A stretch of DNA of 64,000 bases, taken from NCBI GenBank assembly GCA_036504535.1, contig DASXUY010000039.1:1-64000 (forward strand), written 5' to 3'. Position numbers and translations under genes: made by a program. Below the pieces are notes generated by a model that was not told where the DNA came from, ran no database searches, and saw nothing but the letters and a program-made list of their open reading frames with translations. The DNA comes from JARLGU01 sp036504535. Lineage in GTDB: Bacteria > Armatimonadota > Armatimonadia > Armatimonadales > Capsulimonadaceae. This document shows, in pieces, positions 52,675 through 61,203 of the stretch. Within the stretch, counting starts at the first letter, position 1; every line of letters starts with the position of its first letter.

Positions 52675-53169
52675 CTAGTCGATGGGGCCACCGTCTATCC
52701 CGCCGTATTTGCCATTAAAATATAGGTCATCATCTTCTTCGGAGTTCTGCCAATCCGCCCATCCTTGTTCACTCGTAGCTGCAAGACGGTACAGTTTCGT
52801 CTTAGTCCGGGTAACTATCGCGGCAACCGGAGAATATAGGCATTCTTCGCTTCCAACCCTGCTAATTACGGAAGGACTGATGATTACACTTTTGGGCTCG
52901 AAGAGGCAGCAATTTGTTACTCCTATGAAGCTCCTGTTCGGAATTCGGGCAATAAGTTGGCACCTCACCGTGCCGGTCACCGTCCATGTGCGCAATGCAT
53001 CGTAAGTGTCATCCAGTGATCCATTTGTTACATCAAAGGGACCGCAAGACTCCATAAGCGGCGCACTGCTAATGCGCCTCCAAACCCTAATGTCTAGAAG
53101 CGCTTCGCGGATTCGTGCCGCCGTCTCTAGGTCCCAATCTATGAAATTGTGAGTCTTATAGCTCGCCAT
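52675..53169 (-). CDS. Unknown protein, tandem paralogue 2
   Basis: 164 residues from ATG 53169; the frame extends 48 codons further, but this ATG aligns with the start of the neighbour (MASYKTHNFIDWDLETAARI against MASYKSFDFSDWDLEVAARI). Shared features are a helical N-terminus, CGPF, a GSLD(D/E) turn, alternating strands, NCC(L/V) in the middle, and K-x-K-x-YRLAAT-(S/N)E-GWA-W near the end. It has no signal peptide or membrane segment. The tail is acidic then Gly-rich (EEDDDLYF, GGIDGGPID). I recognise no family. It lies at the end of a minus-strand set with the CE7-like esterase. Confidence 0.7.
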   Translation of the reverse strand: MASYKTHNFIDWDLETAARIREALLDIRVWRRISSAPLMESCGPFDVTNGSLDDTYDALRTWTVTGTVRCQLIARIPNRSFIGVTNCCLFEPKSVIISPSVISRVGSEECLYSPVAAIVTRTKTKLYRLAATSEQGWADWQNSEEDDDLYFNGKYGGIDGGPID

Positions 53170-53285
53170 TGCTTGATTCCAGTAGGTCTTCCTAAGGCGT
53201 CTGCGAAATCGCTCCATGCCGTGCATGGCCGGAGCGGGAAGCCGTACGCGTCGAAAATGGAGCGCTGGCCCATGCTGCTTTGAAC

Positions 53286-53777
53286 TCAGCTGTAGCCAAC
53301 GGGTCCAACCCAATTCAATTCTCTCCCCGGGAGCATATCCCCAGCGTGTGATTGCTCCCAGTTAGCCCATCCAATTTCGTTTGTTGCAGCTAATCGGTAC
53401 GCGTGCTGCTTTGTTTTTATAACTTCCGCTATAGCTTGCGAAAATCGGCACACATCGTCCCCAGCTTCAGCGATTATCAGTGGGCAGACGCTTAACATGT
53501 TTCTTTCGATGACACAGCAATTGAGCGCGTCCGTATATACGCTGTTGGGCGTGTGCGTGAGGGCGCGGCAGCGCGACGTTGCCTGAATCGTCCACTCGCT
53601 AAGAGCGGACTGTATTTCGTCCAGGGATCCTTCGATGTAACTGAAGGGACCGCAATAAGCGCTTATCGGATTTTTACTTAAACGACGCCATTTCTCTTGT
53701 GCATTTAGCGCGTCGCGAATGCGCGCCGCAACTTCCAAGTCCCAATCTGAAAAATCAAACGACTTATAGCTTGCCAT
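53286..53777 (-). CDS. Unknown protein, tandem paralogue 1
   Basis: 163 residues. It starts one base after the stop codon of the CE7-like esterase (TAAA-ATG), so it is probably translated from the same message. It resembles the next gene along its whole length (WDLEVAARIRDALNAQEKWR, CGPFSYIEGSLDE, LNCCVIE, HAYRLAATNEIGWANWEQ), evidence of a local duplication; the 116-bp gap between them includes a palindrome around 53214-53228. Base composition is lower in GC than the esterase. No known domain was recognised. The strong conservation of the C-terminal YRLAAT-E-GWA-W segment points to a functional site. Confidence 0.75.
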   Translation of the reverse strand: MASYKSFDFSDWDLEVAARIRDALNAQEKWRRLSKNPISAYCGPFSYIEGSLDEIQSALSEWTIQATSRCRALTHTPNSVYTDALNCCVIERNMLSVCPLIIAEAGDDVCRFSQAIAEVIKTKQHAYRLAATNEIGWANWEQSHAGDMLPGRELNWVGPVGYS

Positions 53778-53778
53778 T

Positions 53779-54732
53779 TTACGCGAACCATTTCAGGATC
53801 GCCGCGTCGAGCGCGATTCCTGCGGCGGGGCTGTCGGGGGCTTCGAAGTGACCGGCGGGGAGAACGAACAGCTCTTTCTCGCCGCCGAGGGAGTTGTGCA
53901 CCGCGAATTGGCCGGGAGGCGGGACGGCGGGGTCGAAGAGGGCGCAGGCGGACAGAACGGGGACGGTGACGCGTCGCGCTATGATGGCAGCGTCGTAGTA
54001 TTGCAGCACATCCATCACCTCGGGGCGGGTCTGGTGGTAGATACGAACCGCTTCTCCGCTTCCCACACAGGGCATAGTCACACGGAGCGGGTGGTTGCCG
54101 AAGGTCGGGACCGACAGGAACCCGCGCTCGAAGCGGCTGTCCCAGGCCAGCGACATCGCGCCGAGGCCGCCGCCGAAGCTGCCACCGACGTAGCCGAGGG
54201 GCGAGTCGCCGCCGACCAGCTCCAGAAGCACCGACGCCGCTCGCCACGTATCCACAACACAGCCGCGCAACACGTAGCCGTCCACAGTCTCGATGCCGTG
54301 CAGCACATGCTCCGGTGGCGCTTCGGGGACACGCGGCGTGAGAGAGCGTCCTTCTCCGCGCATGCAGGGAAAGATGGCGGCGCTGGTGGCGTAGAGCGGT
54401 CCGAAATCGGGAGCGTCGCGACCGCCATAGCCGTGGCCGCAGACGAGGCGCCACCGAATGTCGCCGTTCTTGGGCACAGTCATCCACGCGCCGATGCGGA
54501 TATCGTCCCACGAGTCGTATTCGACTTCGTACACGTCAACGCCGTCCGCCGCAGGCAATTCAATCTTGCGTGACGCGATGTTGAGCGGCTGCACGAATGA
54601 GGCAGCATAGGTCGCCTGCCAGAACGCGTCGAGGTCAGCCGGGCCTTCGGGGGCTCCGACAGCTAGGAGGTCATCGAGGTCGTGTCCGTAAGCAGGGTCG
54701 AAGTCGTATGGGTGGTCGAGCTGAGTGGTCAT
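53779..54732 (-). CDS. CE7-like acetyl esterase (acetyl xylan esterase family)
   Basis: 317 residues, no signal peptide. An alpha/beta hydrolase of the acetyl xylan esterase / cephalosporin C deacetylase type: the N-terminal DLDAFWQATYA region, VCGHGYGGR, nucleophile elbow LGYVGGSFGGGLGA, then SACALFDPAVPPPGQF (Asp) and LPAGHFEAPDS (His). The normal length is about 320. It would deacetylate short oligosaccharides in the cytoplasm, complementing the secreted esterase at 24032. No ribosome site; AACAAT ends nine bases before the ATG. Two unknown paralogues follow directly. Confidence 0.87.
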   Translation of the reverse strand: MTTQLDHPYDFDPAYGHDLDDLLAVGAPEGPADLDAFWQATYAASFVQPLNIASRKIELPAADGVDVYEVEYDSWDDIRIGAWMTVPKNGDIRWRLVCGHGYGGRDAPDFGPLYATSAAIFPCMRGEGRSLTPRVPEAPPEHVLHGIETVDGYVLRGCVVDTWRAASVLLELVGGDSPLGYVGGSFGGGLGAMSLAWDSRFERGFLSVPTFGNHPLRVTMPCVGSGEAVRIYHQTRPEVMDVLQYYDAAIIARRVTVPVLSACALFDPAVPPPGQFAVHNSLGGEKELFVLPAGHFEAPDSPAAGIALDAAILKWFA

Positions 54733-54885
54733 AGCGAGGCTATTGTTCGAGTTCGGGTTGGCGATTTCCTTTGGGGGCAGTGGGTTCTTTAAGAGCGCTC
54801 CGGGCCGCGCGGCCTTTTCAAGATCGCGCGGCGGGGACGGCGGAGCGAATCGATGGGGCGTCGCCGCGCGGCAGTTGGTGGTTTG

Positions 54886-55911
54886 TCAGGCGTTGGAAAT
54901 CGCTAGGAATGCGGTGACGACGTTTGCATCGAACTGCTTCCCGGATCCTTCCTCAATCACGGCGCGGGCAGCGTCGACGGGCCAGGCGGGCTTGTACGGG
55001 CGGTCATGGGTGAGCGCGTCGAACACATCGGCGACAGCGACGATGCGTCCTTCGAGCGGAATCTCTTCACCGCGCAGGCCGTTGCCGTATCCCGTGCCGT
55101 CCCACCGTTCGTGGTGGGTCCCAGCGATGCGTTCGGCTGTTATGAGCAGCGGTGAGCGGCTACCCTGGAGGATTTTAACGCCGATATCTGTGTGAGTCTT
55201 CATCAGCTCCATCTCTTCGAACGTCAATGGTCCCGGCTTCAGCAGAATGGCATCGGGGATAGCCACTTTGCCGACATCGTGCAGGGGGGCAGCAGCTTCG
55301 ATGAGAGCCACGTCGCGATCGGGAAGGCCAAGGTTTCGCGCGATGAGCGCGGACATCGACGCCACGCGTTGAGTGTGCTGACCGGTGATATCGTCGCGGT
55401 ATTCGGCGGTGACCGTCAGGCGGTCGAGTATCTCTTGCTGGGCCTCCTCAAGATCTGACGTGCGCTCCTGGACACGCCTCTCAAGCTCAATGTTTTGGTC
55501 CCGCAGGCGAACATACAGGTCGCGCGTTTCGAGCAGGTTTCGAACACGCAACTGGACCTCGGTGATGTCGAAAGGTTTGGTTAAGAAGTCCTTCGCGCCC
55601 AGCTTGAGGGATATCTGGCGCGCTTCTCGCCCTACGTTCGCCGTTAGTACGAGGACGGGAAGAAAGGACGAGGGGTAGAGGAGGCTCAGCTTTTCGAGTA
55701 TTTCGACACCCCCGACGTGCGGCATCGTGAGGTCGAGGAGAATGAGATCGGGTTCGGATTCGGCAACCATGCCCATCAATAATCGCGAGTCCGAGCAGCT
55801 CATAATATTGGTGTATCCGGTGCTTGAGAGCACGCGCTCAAGGAGCATAATGTTTTGCTGTTCGTCGTCTACAATCAGAATTCTGGCGTCAGTGTACTGG
55901 GAGTCAATCAC
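54886..55911 (-). CDS. Response regulator with HD-GYP-type output domain
   Basis: 341 residues starting at GTG 55911, overlapping the kinase stop by eight bases. A receiver domain comes first (ILIVDDEQQN, LILLDLTMP phospho-acceptor Asp, VLTAN, KDFLTKPF), then a coiled coil (about 135-165), then an HD-GYP phosphodiesterase domain: TGQHTQRVASMSA, AAPLHDVGKVAIPD (HD pair) and THHERWDGTGYGNGLRGEEIP. The signature GYP reads GYG here. HD-GYP domains usually hydrolyse cyclic di-GMP; the altered third residue may affect partner binding. It is almost certainly the partner of the upstream hybrid kinase. Confidence 0.93.
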   Translation of the reverse strand: MIDSQYTDARILIVDDEQQNIMLLERVLSSTGYTNIMSCSDSRLLMGMVAESEPDLILLDLTMPHVGGVEILEKLSLLYPSSFLPVLVLTANVGREARQISLKLGAKDFLTKPFDITEVQLRVRNLLETRDLYVRLRDQNIELERRVQERTSDLEEAQQEILDRLTVTAEYRDDITGQHTQRVASMSALIARNLGLPDRDVALIEAAAPLHDVGKVAIPDAILLKPGPLTFEEMELMKTHTDIGVKILQGSRSPLLITAERIAGTHHERWDGTGYGNGLRGEEIPLEGRIVAVADVFDALTHDRPYKPAWPVDAARAVIEEGSGKQFDANVVTAFLAISNA

Positions 55912-58252
55912 GTGTGTCGATCTCCTTCATTTCGAGCAGTTTCATTAGTTCAGCAGTCATCTCAGGAATTGCGATCGGTTTGGCAAAAACGCTTATCGCG
56001 CCCATTGCTTGCAGCTCACGCTGGATCGGTTTCATGACACTTGCGGTCACGATAACAACTGGAATGTGGCGGGTGCTGGGATTGGTCTTGATTTCGCGTA
56101 GGACATCGCGCCCGCTCATGTCCGGTAGGTTGAGGTCTAGCAATATGACATCGGTAGGGAGGTTTGTGACTGCTGCAAGCCCCTCTGCTCCTGTCGCTGC
56201 CATCTCAAACGTGATGCCAGCGAACTGGTCTACGACACGCTTCATGAGCTGACGATTGCCATCGTTGTCCTCGATGTAGAGCACTCGCCCAGAGATCTCG
56301 CTCAAGACACCTGTAGCGACGTCATTATCGACCGACGGCGCAAGTGGGGCGGCGGGCAGGTTATCGGCTGCTCGCGGAAGGCGAACCGAGAAAGTCGATC
56401 CGACCCCGAGCGTGCTTGCCGCCGTAATACTACCGTGCATCGCCTCCGCTAACCTCGCTGCGACCGCGAGACCTAGACCGGTGCCCTCTTCGCCGCTGGA
56501 TTCCGCGTCCAGCCGTTCGAACGGATCGAAGACTCGCGGGAGCTTATCGGGCGCAATCCCGTAGCCCGAATCGGTGATCGCGATGGACATCGCGGCCTGG
56601 CCATGGGTTGCAATGGAAACGTCTACGGTGCCACCAACCCGGTTGAACTTAATAGCATTCCCGAGCAAGTTGAGCAATATCTGCTTGAGCCGCTGCTTGT
56701 CCGCCACCACTGAATGATCGAGATCGCTACGACTGTCAATGTGGATTTCGACCTGGCGCTCTGCCGCCAAAGATCTGAGAAGGTCGACGGATTCGGAGAT
56801 TGCCTCGCGCAGCAAGACGGGTTCGGGAGACAGCCCAAGGCGACCGGCTTCGATGCGTGAGATATCCAGTATCTCGTTGATCAGGTTGAGAAGGTGGCGG
56901 CCGGCTTTGAGAATTTGCGTGACGTCGGCTTTGCCAGTGCCTGGGATCTCGCTCATTTCGAGCAACTGGGCAAAGCCGAGGATAGCATTGAGAGGTGTTC
57001 GTAGCTCATGGCTCATTCGTGACAAGAACTCGCTTTTCGCTCTGCTGGCGGCTTGTGCCAGTGAATGGGCTTCGTGCAGTTCGTCGTCGGCGGCTTTGCG
57101 GTCGCTGATGTCTTCGTGGACCGCGACGATATTGGCTCCGGCTCCGCCCGACATCCGGAAGAGGCGTAAGGAAATCCAGCGGTGAAACGGGCCGCAGTTG
57201 ACCTGCAGGTCCGTGTTGCCAAAGCTCGTTTCGCCTTTAGCAACAGCATCCATCAACTTGTGGATTGACGCTGGCGCACCGTCCGCTGGGGCCGCGACTG
57301 TCGTGAGGAAATCGAAATAGTTGTCGCCGATCCCGTAACTGGCCGAGTACACCGCATCCATCGCCAGGTCCCACGCCTGGTTCGTGGCCGATATGGTGCC
57401 GTCGTAGTCAAGGATCGCAATTTCAGCCGCCAGACTATCGAGAATGGCGCGTACAAAGAGCTCGGAGTTTCGGAGGATGGATTCTGATCGTTTGATGTCA
57501 GTGATGTCTCGCGCGATACTAATCAGGGCCTCAATCGTGTTATCAGAACTGCGGAGCACGCTCTTCGTGATAGATTGAATTCGCTCTTCGCCGCTTGGGG
57601 CGATGATCGCGAACTCCATGCTGGTCGGCGATTTGCTGCTGAGGGCGGCGGTGTCCATCCGCATCATTTCGATCGCGCGTTCAGCGTCCAGCAGGTCCTC
57701 GACTGTTTTGCCGATCGCATCCGCTGCAGACAATCCGAGCAAGTTTTCGGCTGCGTGGTTGACGATGGTATAGCGCAGCTGCGCGTCCTTGACGAATATG
57801 GCGTCGGGCGCACCATCGAGTATGCCCTGCAGGAGCTGGTTTTTCCGGGCTAGTTCCTCTTCGGCGTTCACCTGTGTCGTAATGTCGCGCACCCATCCGT
57901 ACAGCCCGACAACGGCGCCGTCGATAGCCAATGGCCACGCGCTATGTTCGGCCCAAACTACGCGGCCATCGGCACGGCGCCATGCGACGCGGTCGGTGGC
58001 TGGCCCGTGCGTTGGTGTGCCGTTAAAGATGAGGTGTTCAAGAAGCGATTGGTTGGCATCGCCGACCAGGATGTCCGCTGCCGTCGGTAGAAGGTGCGTG
58101 AACGCTGGTGGCTCGAATCGGTATTCGAACACGATGCCCCGCGATGTTTCGATTAAGCTGGCGAATTGATGCGCGACCGGGACGGGCGTGATCGCTTCAC
58201 GCGAATCGCCGACGGTGCCAAAGGATTGGGCAGGTTGAACGTTTCTTGACAT
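55904..58252 (-). CDS. PAS-domain hybrid sensor histidine kinase
   Basis: 782 residues from ATG 58252, with AGGA ten bases upstream; an in-frame TTG at 58276 is an alternative. No membrane segment, so it is a cytoplasmic sensor. Three PAS-type modules come first (ending at YGWVRDITTQ, ISIARDITDIKRSE and VAVHEDISDRKAAD). The kinase core follows: H-box SRMSHELRTPLNAILGFAQL, N-box LLNLLGNAIKFN, G-boxes DSGYGIAPDKL and GTGLGLAVA. A C-terminal receiver has VLYIEDNDGN, ILLDLNLPDMSG and FAKPI. The phosphorelay probably ends on the HD-GYP regulator encoded next. The signal is unknown. Confidence 0.93.
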   Translation of the reverse strand: MSRNVQPAQSFGTVGDSREAITPVPVAHQFASLIETSRGIVFEYRFEPPAFTHLLPTAADILVGDANQSLLEHLIFNGTPTHGPATDRVAWRRADGRVVWAEHSAWPLAIDGAVVGLYGWVRDITTQVNAEEELARKNQLLQGILDGAPDAIFVKDAQLRYTIVNHAAENLLGLSAADAIGKTVEDLLDAERAIEMMRMDTAALSSKSPTSMEFAIIAPSGEERIQSITKSVLRSSDNTIEALISIARDITDIKRSESILRNSELFVRAILDSLAAEIAILDYDGTISATNQAWDLAMDAVYSASYGIGDNYFDFLTTVAAPADGAPASIHKLMDAVAKGETSFGNTDLQVNCGPFHRWISLRLFRMSGGAGANIVAVHEDISDRKAADDELHEAHSLAQAASRAKSEFLSRMSHELRTPLNAILGFAQLLEMSEIPGTGKADVTQILKAGRHLLNLINEILDISRIEAGRLGLSPEPVLLREAISESVDLLRSLAAERQVEIHIDSRSDLDHSVVADKQRLKQILLNLLGNAIKFNRVGGTVDVSIATHGQAAMSIAITDSGYGIAPDKLPRVFDPFERLDAESSGEEGTGLGLAVAARLAEAMHGSITAASTLGVGSTFSVRLPRAADNLPAAPLAPSVDNDVATGVLSEISGRVLYIEDNDGNRQLMKRVVDQFAGITFEMAATGAEGLAAVTNLPTDVILLDLNLPDMSGRDVLREIKTNPSTRHIPVVIVTASVMKPIQRELQAMGAISVFAKPIAIPEMTAELMKLLEMKEIDTRD

Positions 58253-58681
58253 CCAGGCGGTATCCTGCACGAGCAATGAAGCGGACGAACGTGGCGATTA
58301 CTACGAGGACCGATAAGCGAAGCTTAGGTTGAGTATGGCGAGTTCGTCAACTGACCATTTTAATCTACCATAGTTGAAACAAAAATCGACAGATTATCTA
58401 TTATTTGTGCTAATAGTTCAAATATTGAAAGTAAGTAAGGGGCCAAAATAGCACCAATTAACTCTGTGTAATCTCTTAATTACGTAATATTCCTTACATA
58501 TAGGATGGCCTAACGCGCGTATGCAACATAGCGTTAAATCGCCAGCGGGCTTGCTGAAGAAGTTGGGTTCGAAAGAAGCGTTGGCCAGGTAGCGGAGTCA
58601 CCGTAGGAGTCAATGGGCGGCTAACTAGGCGCGAGCACAGGCAGTCAGGCAACCTCGGGTGACGTTGCCTGCATGTAGCTC
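58253..58681. other. AT-rich intergenic region
   Basis: About 430 bp between the kinase start and the stop of the beta-helix gene. The 58370-58500 part is AT-rich and probably carries the kinase promoter (leftward), but no -35/-10 pair stands out. Near the right end a hairpin, caggcaac (58646-58653) with gttgcctg (58664-58671), lies just downstream of the minus-strand stop and may terminate that transcript; it has no T-run. Confidence 0.4.
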
Positions 58682-60805
58682 TCAGGGAACTTTGATGGCT
58701 GTTGCTATATTGTCAGGCACTGGCGGGTAGGTTCCTTCGTCTTTAGCGAGCTTGCACCACGCATCGCTGCCGTAAACGCCGACGGCGCTCGTGTCGAACG
58801 GCACAAAGCCTATGGATTTCGCGGGGGAGTCGAGCCCAAGCCGGAAATCGCCATGGGCGGGATCCGCGAATTGCGGGTCGGCGACCAGGGACGCGGTATC
58901 GTGTCCGGTGGCTTTCCAGGCGTCAAACGTCATGCCGAGAAAGTCGACCGGCTTACCGCCTTCACCGTAGTAAAGGTTGTGGTCGGTGACAACGCCAGCA
59001 TCATTCCATTTCGCGCTCAGAACGTGTCCCGAATGCGATAACACGATGTTGTTAGTCAGCCGGAATGAGACGTGCGGCTCGACGCGTGTTCGGGCAAGCT
59101 CGGCTTCGACGGAGAGCGCGAAGATGTTATTGCGAATGAGGTTTTCGCGACCGTAGTGCTGGTGGAAACCAGCGCTCTTGCAATGGTAAACGAGATTGTT
59201 CTCCATGACGATATCGGTGCTGCCCTCGTCGGTGTACAGTCCCCATCCCCCGTAGGTTGCCGAATAGATGTCGTGGATCACATTGTGGTCGACGGATGTC
59301 CCGGTGGAGATGCCCAGCGTGTAGACGGCGCCCATGTCGGAGAGGACGCGCCACCCGATGTGGTGGATGTGGTTGAACGATATCTTGTTGCGGAGTGACA
59401 GGCTGCTCGCGTAGCCCCAAGTCCAGCCCGCGGAAATGCCCGTATAAAATAGATCGGTGATCTCGTTGTGCGTTACGAAGTTGTCGCTGCTCTGTCCAAT
59501 CCAGACCCCAACCGCCGATGGGAACACTCGTCCACCGTGCGCGATGATGCAGTTGTCGACGGTGATGCCTGAGGTTCGTTCGGTTTCGATATCGGCGATA
59601 CGTCCCTCACCGATCCGCACGCCGCCCGCGCCGAGGTCGTGGAGGTGTGTGTGGCGAACGACGCTGTCCGCGCATCCGCGTCGGAACCAGATACCGTAGA
59701 TAGCAGTGTGGGCGATTTCGCAGTTCTCGATGGTGATATGCCGCGCTTCATCGACCTGAATGACGGCGTCGATGGGCGATGCGGCCTGCGCGGGTTGAAA
59801 GCCACCTGCGGGGAGAATGTACTGCGTGTGCTTGAAAGCAAGCCCGGAGAGCGTGAGCCATTCGACGTCCTTGCCCGACGCGCGGTCACCCTCAATGACG
59901 ATAAACTTGTCGGTTACGGGAGCGACGATTTGCGTCTTGGCGATGGTCTGCCCTGGGAGCGGATGGTAGAGCAGTTCGCCGTCGCGACTGAGGTGCCATG
60001 CGCCGGGGCGGGACATGGAGGATGGGACGTTGTCAAGATAGAAGGTCGAACCCTTCTCAATTTTGTTCCAGTGCTTCATCGCGGCGCATTTCAGAATGAT
60101 CTGTCCGGCCTTGATATCGACGCTGGAGATATTGTGAATGGTGTTGTCCCATTTGTGGAATGCGACAAACGTAATGTCCGATATCTCGCCCGTGCTTAAA
60201 CCCTCAAGCGGCTCCAAATCTTTTGGGGCTACGGTGATTGTGATGGTCACGTTACCGGATTTGGCGTCGGCTGGGTCTTGGGATGCGCCGAGAATAGTCG
60301 CAAGTGCGTCGCCGGGAGTGCGTGCGCGACGCGCTCTCTCGCCGTTGACCCACAGCTGTTCGAAATACCATTTACCATCTCGCACCTCGGGGATTATCGC
60401 CGCCCACAATCCGTCGGGCCCGGCGGTCCAGCCGGTTATGGTGCGACCGCCAGTGAAGACCGGATGCGCGCCGTTTGCCGCACTGTACGTGACGGGCGCT
60501 TTGCGCGTGCCGCCGTCGCGTGGCTCAAAATGCACCGGCTCTAGGAGCGGATATTCGCCGCCCGCGATCTCGACGGTGATGGGCTCAAGCGGCTTGCCAG
60601 CACTGCGGAGGCGTCGAACGGCGTTCCGCGCCCCGAGTAGGGACGCGACCGGGCCGTCGGTCTTGCGTGCATTGGGGTGAGATGCAGTTCCGGACCAGGC
60701 ATCGTTGCCGTCGGGCGAAACGTACAGCGTGCTTGCCGCAGCCAGGGCAGGAATAGCCATGAAGCAGCAGATGAGCAGGGCGAAGAGGAGCAGATGAGCG
60801 ATCAT
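58682..60805 (-). CDS. Secreted right-handed parallel beta-helix glycosidase-like protein
   Basis: 707 residues from ATG 60805, chosen for AGGTGA upstream and the signal peptide it starts (IAHLLLFALLICCFMAIPALAAA); the longer frame adds 65 unsupported residues. The mature protein begins STLYVSPDGNDAWSGTASHP, the hallmark opening of beta-helix proteins of glycan-degrading bacteria, with a GGEYPLLEPVHF and GGRTITGW segment. Repeated coil turns follow (HITIENCEIAHTAIYGIWFR, GITVDNCIIAHGG, DIVMENNLVYHC). The arrangement resembles GH141/GH120-type enzymes more than pectate lyases; the family is not certain. It would act outside the cytoplasm. Confidence 0.78.
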   Translation of the reverse strand: MIAHLLLFALLICCFMAIPALAAASTLYVSPDGNDAWSGTASHPNARKTDGPVASLLGARNAVRRLRSAGKPLEPITVEIAGGEYPLLEPVHFEPRDGGTRKAPVTYSAANGAHPVFTGGRTITGWTAGPDGLWAAIIPEVRDGKWYFEQLWVNGERARRARTPGDALATILGASQDPADAKSGNVTITITVAPKDLEPLEGLSTGEISDITFVAFHKWDNTIHNISSVDIKAGQIILKCAAMKHWNKIEKGSTFYLDNVPSSMSRPGAWHLSRDGELLYHPLPGQTIAKTQIVAPVTDKFIVIEGDRASGKDVEWLTLSGLAFKHTQYILPAGGFQPAQAASPIDAVIQVDEARHITIENCEIAHTAIYGIWFRRGCADSVVRHTHLHDLGAGGVRIGEGRIADIETERTSGITVDNCIIAHGGRVFPSAVGVWIGQSSDNFVTHNEITDLFYTGISAGWTWGYASSLSLRNKISFNHIHHIGWRVLSDMGAVYTLGISTGTSVDHNVIHDIYSATYGGWGLYTDEGSTDIVMENNLVYHCKSAGFHQHYGRENLIRNNIFALSVEAELARTRVEPHVSFRLTNNIVLSHSGHVLSAKWNDAGVVTDHNLYYGEGGKPVDFLGMTFDAWKATGHDTASLVADPQFADPAHGDFRLGLDSPAKSIGFVPFDTSAVGVYGSDAWCKLAKDEGTYPPVPDNIATAIKVP

Positions 60806-61203
60806 CGGGTCACCTAATTGTGAGTGAAGGCGTTTGATACGACAGGTGTTCGCGGCAGGTGAGAGGGTTTCCTGCATGTGGCGAGAAATGGATGAGATAG
60901 GATCGCTCGCCGCTTGGGCAGCCTGTCCGGCTGGGCCAACGTGCCGTTGGATCGGTGTAAGGGTCGGCGTGACGGTTTGGGGCCTTTTGTGAGAGCGCAT
61001 ATGTGCGGGCGGGAGGCTCCCGTAGAGTAGCAGGGCAGAGTTAATGCCGATCGCTTCACGGGCTCAGAAGTGCCGGGTGACCGGATCTTTTACAACAGGA
61101 CTGATCTATTACACCGAAATTAACATTGCTTATCTATTAGGATTCGCAGTAAACTATCGAGAGTTCAGCCATCAGCAGTCCGGCGGGTTGGGAGATCACG
61201 CGA
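60806..61203. other. Divergent intergenic region
   Basis: About 400 bp between divergent genes. The 61080-61160 part is AT-richer and likely holds the rightward promoter, but I see no consensus pair. The small open frames here are not credible genes. Confidence 0.4.

Noticed and set aside
53705..54573. Arg-rich 268-residue minus-strand and 241-residue plus-strand open frames over the esterase
   Set aside because: Both are shadows of the GC-rich CE7-like esterase, which has an intact catalytic triad.
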